From: Planococcus maritimus
GTDB lineage: Bacteria > Bacillota > Bacilli > Bacillales_A > Planococcaceae
Reading direction: 5' to 3'
Length of the DNA stretch: 64,000 bases
NCBI RefSeq assembly: GCF_001687625.2
Contig: NZ_CP016538.2
Coordinates: 1,642,501 to 1,706,500, forward strand
Both the position numbers and the translations under genes were made by a program. Positions 55,586 through 64,000 of the stretch are shown piece by piece (within the stretch, counting starts at the first letter, position 1; each line of letters begins with the position of its first letter). The notes below the pieces were generated by a model that saw only the letters and a list, made by a program, of their open reading frames with translations, did no database searches and was not told the DNA's origin.

Positions 55586-55954
55586 TTATTTCAAATGCTC
55601 GTTCAAGACGCCTTCTTCCAACACTTCGAATTTATCTCCGTGCACTTTCTCGATATGCATCTCGCCCCAATGACACAAGGAATCCAAAATGTCTTGCAAG
55701 CTCCAGCCGTATTCGCTTAGTTCGTATTCGACTTTTGGCGGAACTTGGTTGTAAACGATTCGGTTGATGACTCCGTCGGTTTCCAGTTCACGCAATTGCT
55801 GCGTCAGCATCTTCTGTGTGATGTTTGGCATCAAACGCCGCAGCTCACTCGTTCTTTTCGTGCCATGCGTCAAATGGCAAAGAATCACCGTTTTCCACTT
55901 GCCGCCGATCACTTCCAACGTGGCTTCCACTGATATATTATATTTTTTCCCCAT
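55586..55954 (-). CDS. HxlR-family transcriptional regulator
   Basis: 122 residues: winged helix-turn-helix with LEVIGGKWKTVILCHL start and ITQKMLTQQLRELE recognition helix. Only one Cys-containing site (LCHL) near residue 27 sits where YodB/HypR-like redox sensors keep theirs. ATG 55954 (GGAGGG 7 bases before) is chosen over an upstream ATG at 55969. Divergent from the MFS gene, its probable target. Confidence 0.9.
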   Translation of the reverse strand: MGKKYNISVEATLEVIGGKWKTVILCHLTHGTKRTSELRRLMPNITQKMLTQQLRELETDGVINRIVYNQVPPKVEYELSEYGWSLQDILDSLCHWGEMHIEKVHGDKFEVLEEGVLNEHLK

Positions 55955-55977
55955 TTGCTTTCCCTCCAATAGGCACT

Positions 55978-56011
55978 AAAAAGTACCTACAGCACTTTAA
56001 AGTACGTACTT
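55978..56011. promoter_or_regulatory. Candidate HxlR operator
   Basis: Overlapping palindromes ACTTTAAAGT (55994-56003) and AAGTACGTACTT (56000-56011), plus AAAAGTACCTAC at 55978, all in the divergent region. Rich in GTAC steps, as for other HxlR sites. Confidence 0.5.
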
Positions 56012-56090
56012 CCGTTTCATATTCTCAGCCCCCATACTAGCATTTATCGAACGAAATAGATCGATAAAAACATTATTGGAGGAGAAAAAA

Positions 56091-57314
56091 ATGTCTACAA
56101 CACAAAAACGAAGCAATTTCGCCCTATTGGCCTTGGCGCTAAGTGCCTTCGCCATCGGAACTACCGAATTCATCAGTGTCGGCTTGCTGCCATTGATCGC
56201 TGAAGATTTAGGGATTTCCGTCAGTACAGCTGGATTGACTGTCTCATTATACGCACTCGGCGTCATGGTCGGCGCCCCAGTGCTGACGTCGCTAAGCGCA
56301 AACATGCCCCGCAAGTCGTTGTTGCTGTGGATCATGGTTGTCTTTATTATCGGCAACCTGATCGCAGCGACGGCTTCGACGGTTGGTGTGTTGCTCGCTG
56401 CACGCATTATTTCCGCATTGGCGCATGGTGTCTTTATGGCCATTGGCGCTACGATTGCAGCGGATTTGGTGCCGGAAAATAAACGGGCCAGCGCCATTGC
56501 CATGATGTTCACCGGCTTGACGGTGGCGACGGTAACCGGCGTTCCCATTGGCACTTTCCTTGGCCAACAATTCGGCTGGCGCTTCGCGTTCATGGCGATC
56601 GTCGCCTTAGGTCTCTCCGCATTAATCGGCAATGCTTTGCTCGTACCGAGTGATTTGAGAAAAGCAGCGCGCACTACATTTCGTGATCAAGTCAAACTAG
56701 TTACCAATGGGCGTTTGCTATTGGTCTTTGCCATTACGGCGCTTGGCTATGGCGGCACGTTTGTTGTCTTTACCTATCTGTCTCCTTTGCTTCAAGAAAT
56801 CACCGGCTTTGCTGCTGGGACCGTTACGATCATTCTCTTTGGGTACGGCATCGCCATTGCAGCGGGCAATACGATTGGCGGAAAACTGGCTAATCACAAC
56901 CCGATTCGGGCATTGTTCTATATGTTCCTAATTCAAGCTGTTATCTTGCTGGTTTTGACGTTTACGATTCCATTCAAAATCGCCGGCTTGATCACCATTC
57001 TCTTAATGGGGTTATTCGCATTTATGAACGTTCCCGGCCTTCAAGTGTATGCGGTCATGCTAGCTGAGCGATATGTGCCGAGTGCCGTGGATACGGCGTC
57101 TGCCATCAATATCGCCGCCTTCAATGCCGGCATAGCCATTGGAGCGGTGCTTGGCGGCTCTGTGGCCGATACGATTGGGCTGATTCATACGCCTTGGATT
57201 GGCGCTATTATGGTCTTTGGTGCTGTCTTGCTGAGTGCCTGGAGCCGTCGTTTGGAACAAGGTCCAGAGCGCAAACATTCTGTAAATGCTCAAAATCCCC
57301 AATCGGCTAACTAA
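56091..57314 (+). CDS. MFS transporter, DHA1 (AraJ/drug efflux) type
   Basis: 407 residues, twelve membrane helices. Early motif AIGTTEFISVGLLPLIAEDLG, motif A-like SLSANMPRKSLLLW, and motif C-like TVTGVPIGTFLG near helix 5 mark an exporter. GGAGGAG 6 bases before ATG 56091. Divergent from HxlR, suggesting inducible efflux. Substrate unknown. Confidence 0.92.
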   Translation: MSTTQKRSNFALLALALSAFAIGTTEFISVGLLPLIAEDLGISVSTAGLTVSLYALGVMVGAPVLTSLSANMPRKSLLLWIMVVFIIGNLIAATASTVGVLLAARIISALAHGVFMAIGATIAADLVPENKRASAIAMMFTGLTVATVTGVPIGTFLGQQFGWRFAFMAIVALGLSALIGNALLVPSDLRKAARTTFRDQVKLVTNGRLLLVFAITALGYGGTFVVFTYLSPLLQEITGFAAGTVTIILFGYGIAIAAGNTIGGKLANHNPIRALFYMFLIQAVILLVLTFTIPFKIAGLITILLMGLFAFMNVPGLQVYAVMLAERYVPSAVDTASAINIAAFNAGIAIGAVLGGSVADTIGLIHTPWIGAIMVFGAVLLSAWSRRLEQGPERKHSVNAQNPQSAN

Positions 57315-57333
57315 AATTGGGTTCCTCGCCATC

Positions 57334-57377
57334 CAAAAACCCCATCCTGGAATTGATTCCGGAATGGGGTTTTTCGC
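57334..57377. terminator. Bidirectional terminator
   Basis: AAAACCCCAT...GGAAT pairs with ATTCC...ATGGGGTTTTT; shared by the MFS gene and the UbiB gene. Confidence 0.85.
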
Positions 57378-57391
57378 TATTCTATAAACTA

Positions 57392-59404
57392 CTATTTAAA
57401 CTGGTTGCTGCGTTTCATATCGCGAATAGCTTGGATCGACAACCTGACCAGCAAAATGACGCATAAGAATAGCCCTCCGTACGCCGCGGTATTTAGGTAA
57501 ATTGCATAGACGGTGTCGATAAATTGCGCGATAGCCAGTAATGCGGCCGATATGAAGCCAAATGTAATTCCTGACATCAATAAGACGAACCTGGAGAATA
57601 ATTGCATGACAAATCCTGAATTGTGCTTATCGGAAAACACATCGTGATGCAAAATGATTTTTCCGCCTTCTAAGCGCCGAACCAATTGGTCGATGCGTTT
57701 AGGCAATTTGGCAACTTCCGGCAAGATCAGCACCAGTTCCTCTTCCAGACGTTCTTTTGTAGCGCGTGGTTGCTTGAACGGTTTTTTCAACACCGTGGTC
57801 TTGTATTCTTTCGCGAAGCTTTTCGCTTCCGTGAACATATCGAAATTCGGATCAATGGTGTGCAGAGTGCTGTCGAGGCTAATCAATGACCTGAGCGCGA
57901 TCCCCACAGACGGATAAAACGCCAAACCGAATTCACGAATAACGTCGAATAAAGAATGAATCAATTCGGCTGTGGGGATCCGATCGACATAGGAGATTTT
58001 CAGCAAAATTTCTCCAATGGCCTGTTCAAATCGAACGCCATCCAGTTTATCGCTGTTTTCCACAAGTTTGCGGACCGCATCATGAACGATGCCAGCGTCA
58101 TTTTGCTGGATGCCAATGATAAAATGATTCAACGCTTCCTGTTGAGACGCCGTCAAGCGCCCGACAGAACCAAAATCAAGCAAAATCGGCTTGCCATCCG
58201 TTTCATCGATGAATATATTCCCTGGATGCGGGTCAGCGTGGAAAATACCTGAAAACAGCATCTGTTCTAGGAATGAAAATAGTACCGTGCGGCCGAATTG
58301 CTTAGGCTCGACATCAAAATGGCGGAATACAGCCTCGCCCTTCGAAATGCTTTTACCCTGGAAATACTGCATGACGATAATCGTTGAGTTGCTATATTCC
58401 CGGTAGACTTTGGGGATTTTCACGTGGTTTTTGCTGTCTTCTAAAGCATTGCTGACTTGGATCATATTGCGCATTTCGATTTCAAAATCAATTTCTTCAC
58501 GCAAGCCATTGGCGAATCCAATCGCCAATTCGAGGAATCCGATATTCTGAGCCCAAGTTGATTTACTGGAAACCCATTCCGCAAATTCCAAGAGAATGTC
58601 CAAATCGTCTCGCATAATGGCACTCACTTCGGGGCGCTGCATTTTAATGATAACTTCTTCGTTGGTTTTCCTTAGCACGCCACGGTGGATTTGGCCAATC
58701 GACGCCGAAGCGAGCGGTTCTTTGTCGAGCTTTGAAAATACTTCTTCGATGGGTTGTTCCATAGATTTCCCAAGAATTTGAGTTACTTGTTCTTTTGGCA
58801 AAGGTTTTACATGTTGTTGTAGCTGACTAAGCTCTTCGATGAAAACAGGCGCAAACAAATCCGTCCGCGTCGACAGCACTTGCCCGAACTTGACGAACAC
58901 GCCGCCACTTTCTTCTAACGTTCTGCGAAAAGCAACTGCCAGTTCCCGGTTATTCTCACGATGCCGTGCATATTTCAAGGTACTCGAAATGCCGTTTTTC
59001 ACAGCGATCTCCAGCACTTTGCTCAAGCGCTTCTGACGTCTCCAGCGGTTGCGCAGCCGTTTCCATATAAATTTCCGGTTTGTGATGCGTTCTCCGCGGT
59101 CTCCAAGTTCAATCGGGTCGAATAATTCCAGTATTAAGTAAAAAAGCATCGAAATCATCAACATGCTGCCAATCCAAATGATGGTGCTCGTATCGGTCAA
59201 CATCGTCGAAAAAGCACCATCCATGAATTCGGTATAGCGTAAATAGGAATACCAATAAACGAATGTCGTCAAGACAATGCCAAGTACAACAGATAATATG
59301 CGTTTGATGAAATTCACTTTCGCGCCCATCAGCCGGCCGCTGACAAAATAAATGAATAAGGCAATAACCAGTATTTCAGCAATCACTCGAATATAAATGA
59401 GCAT
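57392..59404 (-). CDS. UbiB/ABC1/AarF-family atypical kinase, large membrane form
   Basis: 670 residues, longer than usual UbiB (about 550). Three N-terminal membrane helices (about 5-25, 35-55, 75-95), the ABC1 kinase core, and two C-terminal helices. Core motifs: KFGQVLSTRTDLF (KxGQ), LASASIGQIH (A-rich loop), IIKMQRP, HADPHPGNIFI and LDFGSVG. Such proteins support isoprenoid-quinone or lipid metabolism by an ATPase-like activity. AAAGGAG before ATG 59404. Confidence 0.9.
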   Translation of the reverse strand: MLIYIRVIAEILVIALFIYFVSGRLMGAKVNFIKRILSVVLGIVLTTFVYWYSYLRYTEFMDGAFSTMLTDTSTIIWIGSMLMISMLFYLILELFDPIELGDRGERITNRKFIWKRLRNRWRRQKRLSKVLEIAVKNGISSTLKYARHRENNRELAVAFRRTLEESGGVFVKFGQVLSTRTDLFAPVFIEELSQLQQHVKPLPKEQVTQILGKSMEQPIEEVFSKLDKEPLASASIGQIHRGVLRKTNEEVIIKMQRPEVSAIMRDDLDILLEFAEWVSSKSTWAQNIGFLELAIGFANGLREEIDFEIEMRNMIQVSNALEDSKNHVKIPKVYREYSNSTIIVMQYFQGKSISKGEAVFRHFDVEPKQFGRTVLFSFLEQMLFSGIFHADPHPGNIFIDETDGKPILLDFGSVGRLTASQQEALNHFIIGIQQNDAGIVHDAVRKLVENSDKLDGVRFEQAIGEILLKISYVDRIPTAELIHSLFDVIREFGLAFYPSVGIALRSLISLDSTLHTIDPNFDMFTEAKSFAKEYKTTVLKKPFKQPRATKERLEEELVLILPEVAKLPKRIDQLVRRLEGGKIILHHDVFSDKHNSGFVMQLFSRFVLLMSGITFGFISAALLAIAQFIDTVYAIYLNTAAYGGLFLCVILLVRLSIQAIRDMKRSNQFK

Positions 59405-59642
59405 TTGTGTAACTCCTTTCTCTGCACCGTGGATCCTAGCATCTATGATAGATTCAGATTTGATGAGATAAAATCACAGCCCTTCTATATAGGTAATTTC
59501 GAGACGCCGCCAAGCCCTTCCTTCTTTTTCTTAATAGCGTCTAGTTTTGCTTGTTGGCTTTTTTTATTTTTAAGTTAATACCTTATGTAGTTTATTACTT
59601 GTATTTTTATTTTACTCGTTATTCCTACCTCTTGATCCGTCT

Positions 59643-60098
59643 TTAAATTTCGCGTTCGGCTTGCGATTTTACTCGATTCATGAAATTTAACACCGTATTG
59701 CGGGCTGCCTTTTTGCTTCCAGCCAGCAACATCATCTTTGCTGTAACGCTGATGCCTTTATTATGTCCTTCATAAATAAACCGTGTAGTCTTCTCTGTTT
59801 CTTTCTCCAAACTGAAGGCATAACGCACTTTGAACATCTGCCCCATCTCGAAGGTCGTTTCACGGTATTTTTTGGCCGGTTCATCTACATAGGCCAGGGT
59901 TTCCACGATATACCGTTGCTGCTGTTTGCCTTCTGTATACACTTGCGCGTGTTTCGCGCCTGCTGCATCGTTTTTCCCTTCAAGCAATTCATGCGATTCC
60001 ACTTTCGGCATGATGCGCTGGATGTGCTCGTCTTGAAACAATCTCCAAGTCTGGTCGATTGGCGCATTGATGACCACTTGTTCTTTCCATTTGACCAT
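59643..60098 (-). CDS. SRPBCC (START-like) family protein
   Basis: 151 residues forming a ligand-binding helix-grip fold: WKEQVVINAPIDQTWRLFQDEHIQRIMP start is typical. ATG 60098 is chosen over 60107 by spacing to AAAGGATG. Ligand unknown. Monocistronic. Confidence 0.85.
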   Translation of the reverse strand: MVKWKEQVVINAPIDQTWRLFQDEHIQRIMPKVESHELLEGKNDAAGAKHAQVYTEGKQQQRYIVETLAYVDEPAKKYRETTFEMGQMFKVRYAFSLEKETEKTTRFIYEGHNKGISVTAKMMLLAGSKKAARNTVLNFMNRVKSQAEREI

Positions 60099-60204
60099 TT
60101 TTCTCATCCTTTCTTGAACTCTTTTCTACAATTTTCTCAAATGCTTACAGGCCTGTGCCAGTTCCGTTACAATGGAACCAGCAAACTGATTATGGAGTGA
60201 TTTG

Positions 60205-60420
60205 ATGAGAACCTCGACGATTCTGTTTCTTTTTCTACTGGTGATGCATTTATTGACCGTTCTGAATACCTTGCTGTTCGAAGGTAAGTTATATGATTTA
60301 GTGTTCTGGTTTAATTCTGCCTTGTTTATGGCAGCACTTGCTGTGTTTGTCTTCCGGCGCGGGATATTCAATGCTAAAGAAGCACATGCACCCACAGAAA
60401 CTGCCAAAAAGCGCAAATGA
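60205..60420 (+). CDS. Small two-helix membrane protein
   Basis: 71 residues: two hydrophobic helices (about 4-22 and 33-50) then a basic tail rich in Ala and Lys. GGAGTG 6 bases before ATG 60205. Followed by a strong terminator. No family recognised. Confidence 0.7.
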   Translation: MRTSTILFLFLLVMHLLTVLNTLLFEGKLYDLVFWFNSALFMAALAVFVFRRGIFNAKEAHAPTETAKKRK

Positions 60421-60431
60421 TTTCTCGCTTA

Positions 60432-60464
60432 GAAAACACCGCCAACGCTGGCGGTGTTTTTTCA
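60432..60464. terminator. Terminator
   Basis: AAAACACCGCCA pairs with TGGCGGTGTTTT around ACGC; also lies just 3' of the phosphatase gene on the other strand. Confidence 0.85.
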
Positions 60465-60470
60465 TCACTG

Positions 60471-61058
60471 TTATTTTGTCTTTGCATCCAGTAGTTCAAG
60501 GTGATCAACAGCATTATAATGCTGAATTTCCCAACGCTCGCTGGCGTAGGACAAGTGATTCATGCCGCCATTTTGCAGCCTGATGTCGCCGTCGTACTCC
60601 CCGTATGCTAATTGGCCAAGAATGGCGTTGATAACGCCTCCATGCGCCACGACGAGCACACGCTGATTGCTGAAATGTTCATGCAGCTTCGTTAACCCCT
60701 CAGATAGCCTGCCATGGAACTCGGAGGGCTGTTCCTGCCCTGGGTAATTCTTATCGGGATACAGCCCGTAACGTTCTTCTGCCGTCATGCCTTCTGCTTT
60801 TCCGAAATGTTTTTCCTGGAATTCTTTCATTTCGACAAACGGCAGCCGCAGTGTTTCATTGATGATTTCGGCGGTCTCCTTGGCGCGCTTGAGCGGGCTC
60901 GTCACAATAACGTCCCATGCTCCTCCCTCCAAATGAGATTCGCATGCCCGCGCTTGCTGCTTGCCTGTTTCGTTCAACGACACATCTGTTGTTCCTTGGA
61001 TGCGCCCAAGCTTATTCCATTCTGTTTCTCCGTGCCGAATGAGGCATATTGTCGTCAT
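60471..61058 (-). CDS. Histidine phosphatase family protein (PGM-like)
   Basis: 195 residues. The RHG motif CLIRHGETEWN holds the phospho-accepting His; SPLKRAKETAE and VVAHGGVI supply the other active residues. Length and LGRIQGTTDVSLNETGKQQA match small broad-specificity phosphatases. ATG 61058; probable cytosolic enzyme. Substrate unknown. Confidence 0.92.
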   Translation of the reverse strand: MTTICLIRHGETEWNKLGRIQGTTDVSLNETGKQQARACESHLEGGAWDVIVTSPLKRAKETAEIINETLRLPFVEMKEFQEKHFGKAEGMTAEERYGLYPDKNYPGQEQPSEFHGRLSEGLTKLHEHFSNQRVLVVAHGGVINAILGQLAYGEYDGDIRLQNGGMNHLSYASERWEIQHYNAVDHLELLDAKTK

Positions 61059-61106
61059 TGCCTTCTACTTCCCTTCCGCTGCTCATTGCTTGATAGTTAC
61101 CGGCCA

Positions 61107-61310
61107 TCAATCTTCGCGCTTTGTTGTTTTTCGTTGTTTGCTCCAGCGCCAGAACATGATGGCTTCTCCAATGACGACGCCAATTGCACCTGCTGCGACT
61201 AAGGTTGATGTATCCGGGTCATCATTGATCAAAAATGCGATGACAACACCTACTACCAGTCCGCTTAGTAGCACGGCGTATGCATTTTCACGAGATTTTA
61301 GATAATCCAC
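61107..61310 (-). CDS. Small two-helix membrane protein
   Basis: 67 residues from GTG 61310: two helices (about 12-30 and 38-58) and a basic end (KQRKTTKRED). AAAGGGTG lies about 9 bases upstream of the GTG, while the longer frame from 61388 has no ribosome site. No family recognised. Confidence 0.7.
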   Translation of the reverse strand: MDYLKSRENAYAVLLSGLVVGVVIAFLINDDPDTSTLVAAGAIGVVIGEAIMFWRWSKQRKTTKRED

Positions 61311-61477
61311 TGCCCTGCACCCTTTCTTATTGCTCTTTATCCATCTTGCCGAAAATTTCTTGAGAACGCAAGAAATGTCAGTATTCACTTGCTTACAGCG
61401 TTTGATTGTGTTGTTGGCTTTATTTTTTTATTTGCATAAACCTTATGTAATTAGTTACATTTTAAATAATTAAAAGA

Positions 61478-61504
61478 AAATAGAGCCCTATTCGGCTCTA
61501 TTTC
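61478..61504 (-). terminator. Terminator of the SnoaL-like gene
   Basis: AAATAGAGCC pairs with GGCTCTATTT; overlaps the stop codon. Confidence 0.75.
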
Positions 61505-61863
61505 GTCTCCACCACAAATGAAGTCATTTTCGTTATTTGCAGCTCGCCGGTTTCTTGCCATTCGTAAAAATCGCAATAACAGTATTTCCTTTCTCTATCA
61601 TTTCCGCCTTTTGAGGTCATTACTCCTTTGACTGCGCCTTCTTGTCCTTGCGCAATAACCATATCGACTGCATAGTCCATTTGCGTATAATCCTGCATTC
61701 CAAAAGCTGCATCTATTAGAGCCTGTCTACCTTTCAAAGGCATGGCCCCTACCATGATCCATACCACATCATCTGACACATGCTGTTCGATAAAATCCTT
61801 TTTGCCTTTGAAAAAAGCATCGTTGAACTCTCTTAAAAATTTACTGGCGCTGTTTGCCTCCAT
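61498..61863 (-). CDS. SnoaL/NTF2-like family protein
   Basis: 121 residues, cone-shaped NTF2 fold: FLREFNDAFFKGKKDFIEQHVSDDVVWIMVG start and CDFYEWQETGELQITKMTSFV end. Members include cyclases, isomerases and stress proteins. ATG 61863 behind AGGGAGGG. Function not predictable. Confidence 0.88.
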   Translation of the reverse strand: MEANSASKFLREFNDAFFKGKKDFIEQHVSDDVVWIMVGAMPLKGRQALIDAAFGMQDYTQMDYAVDMVIAQGQEGAVKGVMTSKGGNDRERKYCYCDFYEWQETGELQITKMTSFVVETK

Positions 61864-62079
61864 CGGATTCCCTCCCTATTATTCAAATCATTTCTTTTAT
61901 CTTTTTTCTGAACATTCAACTTATTTTCAGTGTACTCTCTTTGCTGCACACTGCCTAGTTTATTGTATTTCTTCTATTCTTCCTCCTCTTTATTTCTTTA
62001 AGCTTGATTGTGTCATCGAGGCACGTGAATGGGTATAATGGAAAAATGCATCCATTAATTATTGGGAGGAATTATTCAC

Positions 62080-62355
62080 ATGGCCAAAAAACAATTTGTC
62101 ATTACCGCCGAAGAAGGCTTGCACGCACGCCCAGCTGCAGCACTTGTCAGTGAAGCCAACCGCTTTCAAAGCGAATTGTCATTAGAATTCAAGAACCGAA
62201 CCGTCAACCTGAAATCCATACTCGGCGTAATGGGGCTTGGGATCCCGACCCGCTCCACGATCATCATCCATGCGGACGGCCCAGATGAACAACAAGCTCT
62301 TATTGCGGCCAACGAGCTCTTGCTGGCCAAAGGTATGATTGATGCCGAAAGCTAA
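62080..62355 (+). CDS. HPr-family phosphocarrier protein
   Basis: 91 residues, slightly longer than the usual 88. His15 in GLHARPAA is the phosphoenolpyruvate-derived phosphate site; Ser46 in NLKSILGVMGLGI is the HPr kinase site. With His15 present it is a true HPr rather than Crh. The gene stands alone without ptsI, facing fruA. GGGAGGAA precedes ATG 62080. Confidence 0.9.
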   Translation: MAKKQFVITAEEGLHARPAAALVSEANRFQSELSLEFKNRTVNLKSILGVMGLGIPTRSTIIIHADGPDEQQALIAANELLLAKGMIDAES

Positions 62356-62370
62356 ACTCCACACACATCA

Positions 62371-62408
62371 AAAAACCGCCATCCGGCATATACCGGATGG
62401 CGGTTTTA
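62371..62408. terminator. Bidirectional terminator
   Basis: AAAACCGCCATCCGG pairs with CCGGATGGCGGTTTT around CATATA; serves HPr and fruA. Confidence 0.92.
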
Positions 62409-62411
62409 CAT

Positions 62412-64000
62412 TTATGCAGCAACTGTGATGTTTTTCTTTAGTAACCCGACCAAAATCGCAGTCACGAAAGAACCAATGAGAATGGCCAGTAAATACATCA
62501 AAATGCTTGTTACTCCACCGTCTACTAGACCGATGACGAATACGCCGCCGTGTGGTGCGCGTAGCCCGATATCGAATAGCATGACGAGCGCGCCTGTTGT
62601 GGCTGCCCCTGCGATCGCAGACGGGATAACCCGTGCCGGATCGGCAGCAGCAAACGGGATGACGCCTTCTGTAATGAAGCTTGCGCCGAGAACATACGCC
62701 GTCTTGCCGGCTTCACGTTCTGGCTTAGTGAATTTCTTCTTGAACATCGTCGTAGCGATGGCCAAGCCAAGTGGCGGAACCATCCCCGCTGCCATGACCG
62801 TAGCCATGAAATTGAAGTTTTGTGCGTCGAGCATCGCGATGCCAAATGTGTAAGCCGCTTTATTGACTGGGCCACCCATATCGACTGCCATCATGCCGCC
62901 AAGCAACAACCCAACCAGTACGAGGTTGGTACCGCCCAGTCCTTCCAGAAATGCAGAAATGCCGGAATACACTTGTGTCAATGGTGGATTGATGAGCATC
63001 ATGACAACGCCCGTGATCAGAATACTGAACACCGGGAAGAACAATACCGGTTTTAACCCTTCCAGGCTTTGCGGAAGGCCAGAGAACGCTTTTTTCACTA
63101 GAAGCGTGACATACCCGGCAAGGAAACCGGCAATCAAACCGCCAAGGAAGCCAGAACCACCGCTTGCCCCTTCAACACCCGTGACCGTAATAGCAAGCAA
63201 GCCGCCGATCATCCCCGGAGCGAATCCAGGACGGTCGGCAATACTCATGGCAATGAATCCGGCAAGTACCGGAACCATGAGGAAGAACGCCGTGCCGCCG
63301 CCGATCGTTGATAGCATCGCTGCGAATTCATTGTATTCCGGGCTATTCGGGTCTGCAGCATTGATGCCCCAGAAAAATGATAATGCGATCAAGATCCCGC
63401 CGCCGACGACAAATGGCAGCATGTTGGAAACGCCGTTCATCAAATGCTTGTAGAATCCTGACTTTGGCTCTGTGCCAGCATCAGCATCTTTCGTGCGGTC
63501 ATGTTTGTAAACAGGTGCATCTTTGGCAATAGCTCGGTCCAATAATTGATCTGTCTCATAGATGGCTTTGCCGACTTGTGTTTGAATGACCGGCTTCCCA
63601 TCGAACCTCGCCATTTCCACTTTCGTGTCGGCTGCCACGATGATGGCATCCGCTTCTGCGATTTCCGCATCGCTCAGGCGGTTTTTCACACCACTCGAGC
63701 CGTTGGTTTCTACTTTCAGATTAATGCCGCGTTCTTTTGCACGGCCACTAAGCTTCTCGGCCGCCATATATGTGTGTGCAATCCCTGTCGGACAAGCGGT
63801 AACGGCTAAGATTTTGCCTCCTGCTGAATCTTGTGCACCAGCAACTGCTTGCGCATCAGCTGTTTGTTCCGGCCCCTCCACTTCCGCTTCTTTAGCGGAA
63901 ACGATATCGAGCACTTGCTGTTTCGATTCGGCTTCAAGGATATTGACACGAAACTTCTCATCCATCAAGAAGGTCGCGAGGCGCGATAAAGCTTCTAGGT
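62412..64000 (-). CDS. fruA: PTS fructose transporter IIABC, start beyond the window
   Basis: At least 529 residues; the frame runs off the right edge. The visible end of the IIA domain (EALSRLATFLMDEKFRV) starts it, then a linker, the IIB domain with phospho-Cys in VTACPTGIAHTYMAAEKL, and the IIC channel with about ten helices (MAVDMGGPVNKAAYTFG). Imports fructose as fructose 1-phosphate. The local ATG/TTG near 63965 is internal, not the start. fruK/fruR would be expected to the right. Confidence 0.93.
   Translation of the reverse strand, partial: LEALSRLATFLMDEKFRVNILEAESKQQVLDIVSAKEAEVEGPEQTADAQAVAGAQDSAGGKILAVTACPTGIAHTYMAAEKLSGRAKERGINLKVETNGSSGVKNRLSDAEIAEADAIIVAADTKVEMARFDGKPVIQTQVGKAIYETDQLLDRAIAKDAPVYKHDRTKDADAGTEPKSGFYKHLMNGVSNMLPFVVGGGILIALSFFWGINAADPNSPEYNEFAAMLSTIGGGTAFFLMVPVLAGFIAMSIADRPGFAPGMIGGLLAITVTGVEGASGGSGFLGGLIAGFLAGYVTLLVKKAFSGLPQSLEGLKPVLFFPVFSILITGVVMMLINPPLTQVYSGISAFLEGLGGTNLVLVGLLLGGMMAVDMGGPVNKAAYTFGIAMLDAQNFNFMATVMAAGMVPPLGLAIATTMFKKKFTKPEREAGKTAYVLGASFITEGVIPFAAADPARVIPSAIAGAATTGALVMLFDIGLRAPHGGVFVIGLVDGGVTSILMYLLAILIGSFVTAILVGLLKKNITVAA

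Noticed and set aside
62863..63453. 196-codon plus-strand frame opposite fruA
   Set aside because: Pro/Ser/Asn-rich mirror of the IIC domain; not a credible protein.

Overview
The window is chromosomal DNA of a Bacillota bacterium, most likely a Planococcaceae member (Planococcus/Planomicrobium type). I infer this from Bacillus-like Shine-Dalgarno sites, dense co-directional operons, lipoproteins, AT-rich sigma-A promoters, and a gene order (ccdA, ccdC and yneK homologues, then aconitase, yneP, yneQ, yneR, plsY, yneT, parE, parC) that mirrors the B. subtilis yne region. It holds about 59 protein genes, two of them cut by the window ends. I found no rRNA, tRNA, CRISPR array, insertion sequence or prophage.

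Layout. 1-3.6 kb: end of an ABC importer of the thiamine-precursor/sulfonate type, a YwaF-like membrane protein and cardiolipin synthase. 3.6-8.5 kb: a complete gluconate operon (6-phosphogluconate dehydrogenase, GntP permease, gluconokinase) with a divergent RpiR-type regulator and a candidate operator. 8.6-13.5 kb: small enzymes (a nucleotide-kinase-like gene broken by an in-frame stop, an APH-fold kinase, a VOC protein, a cupin) and a dihydroorotate dehydrogenase-like protein fused to a membrane domain. 13.5-15.7 kb: a 110-bp intergenic repeat, a DUF948 gene and an MpsC/DUF2294 gene. 15.7-24.2 kb: a two-sided locus with two flavoproteins, a CDP-alcohol phosphatidyltransferase, a TVP38 protein and a YnjB-like ABC importer. 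Its parts list resembles the uncharacterised ydjXYZ-ynjABCDEF region of E. coli.

24.3-24.7 kb carries what I read as a type I toxin-antitoxin pair missing from the longer-ORF view: a 35-residue holin-like toxin, a LexA box in its promoter, and a convergent structured antisense RNA. Then come namA, proC (behind a T-box riboswitch with a probable proline specifier), argGH, the ccdA cluster, a DUF1659-DUF2922-YvrJ trio, a SCO1 lipoprotein, mscL, pncA and a degenerate tyrosine-recombinase-like gene. 39.4-49 kb is the acnA-to-parC core, with a second LexA-like box ahead of parEC. 49-64 kb holds an acyl-CoA ligase, a second TVP38 protein with an AraC regulator, a YeeE/YedE transporter, a DMT exporter, a divergent HxlR/MFS pair, a large UbiB-family kinase, small stress or membrane proteins, a stand-alone HPr and fructose PTS fruA (cut by the right edge).

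The most unusual items are the putative SOS-controlled toxin module, the ynj-like locus with its flavoprotein-DUF1499 fusion, the DHOD-membrane fusion and the in-frame stop in the kinase gene. All calls come from reading the sequence and recalled family features. No database search was run.
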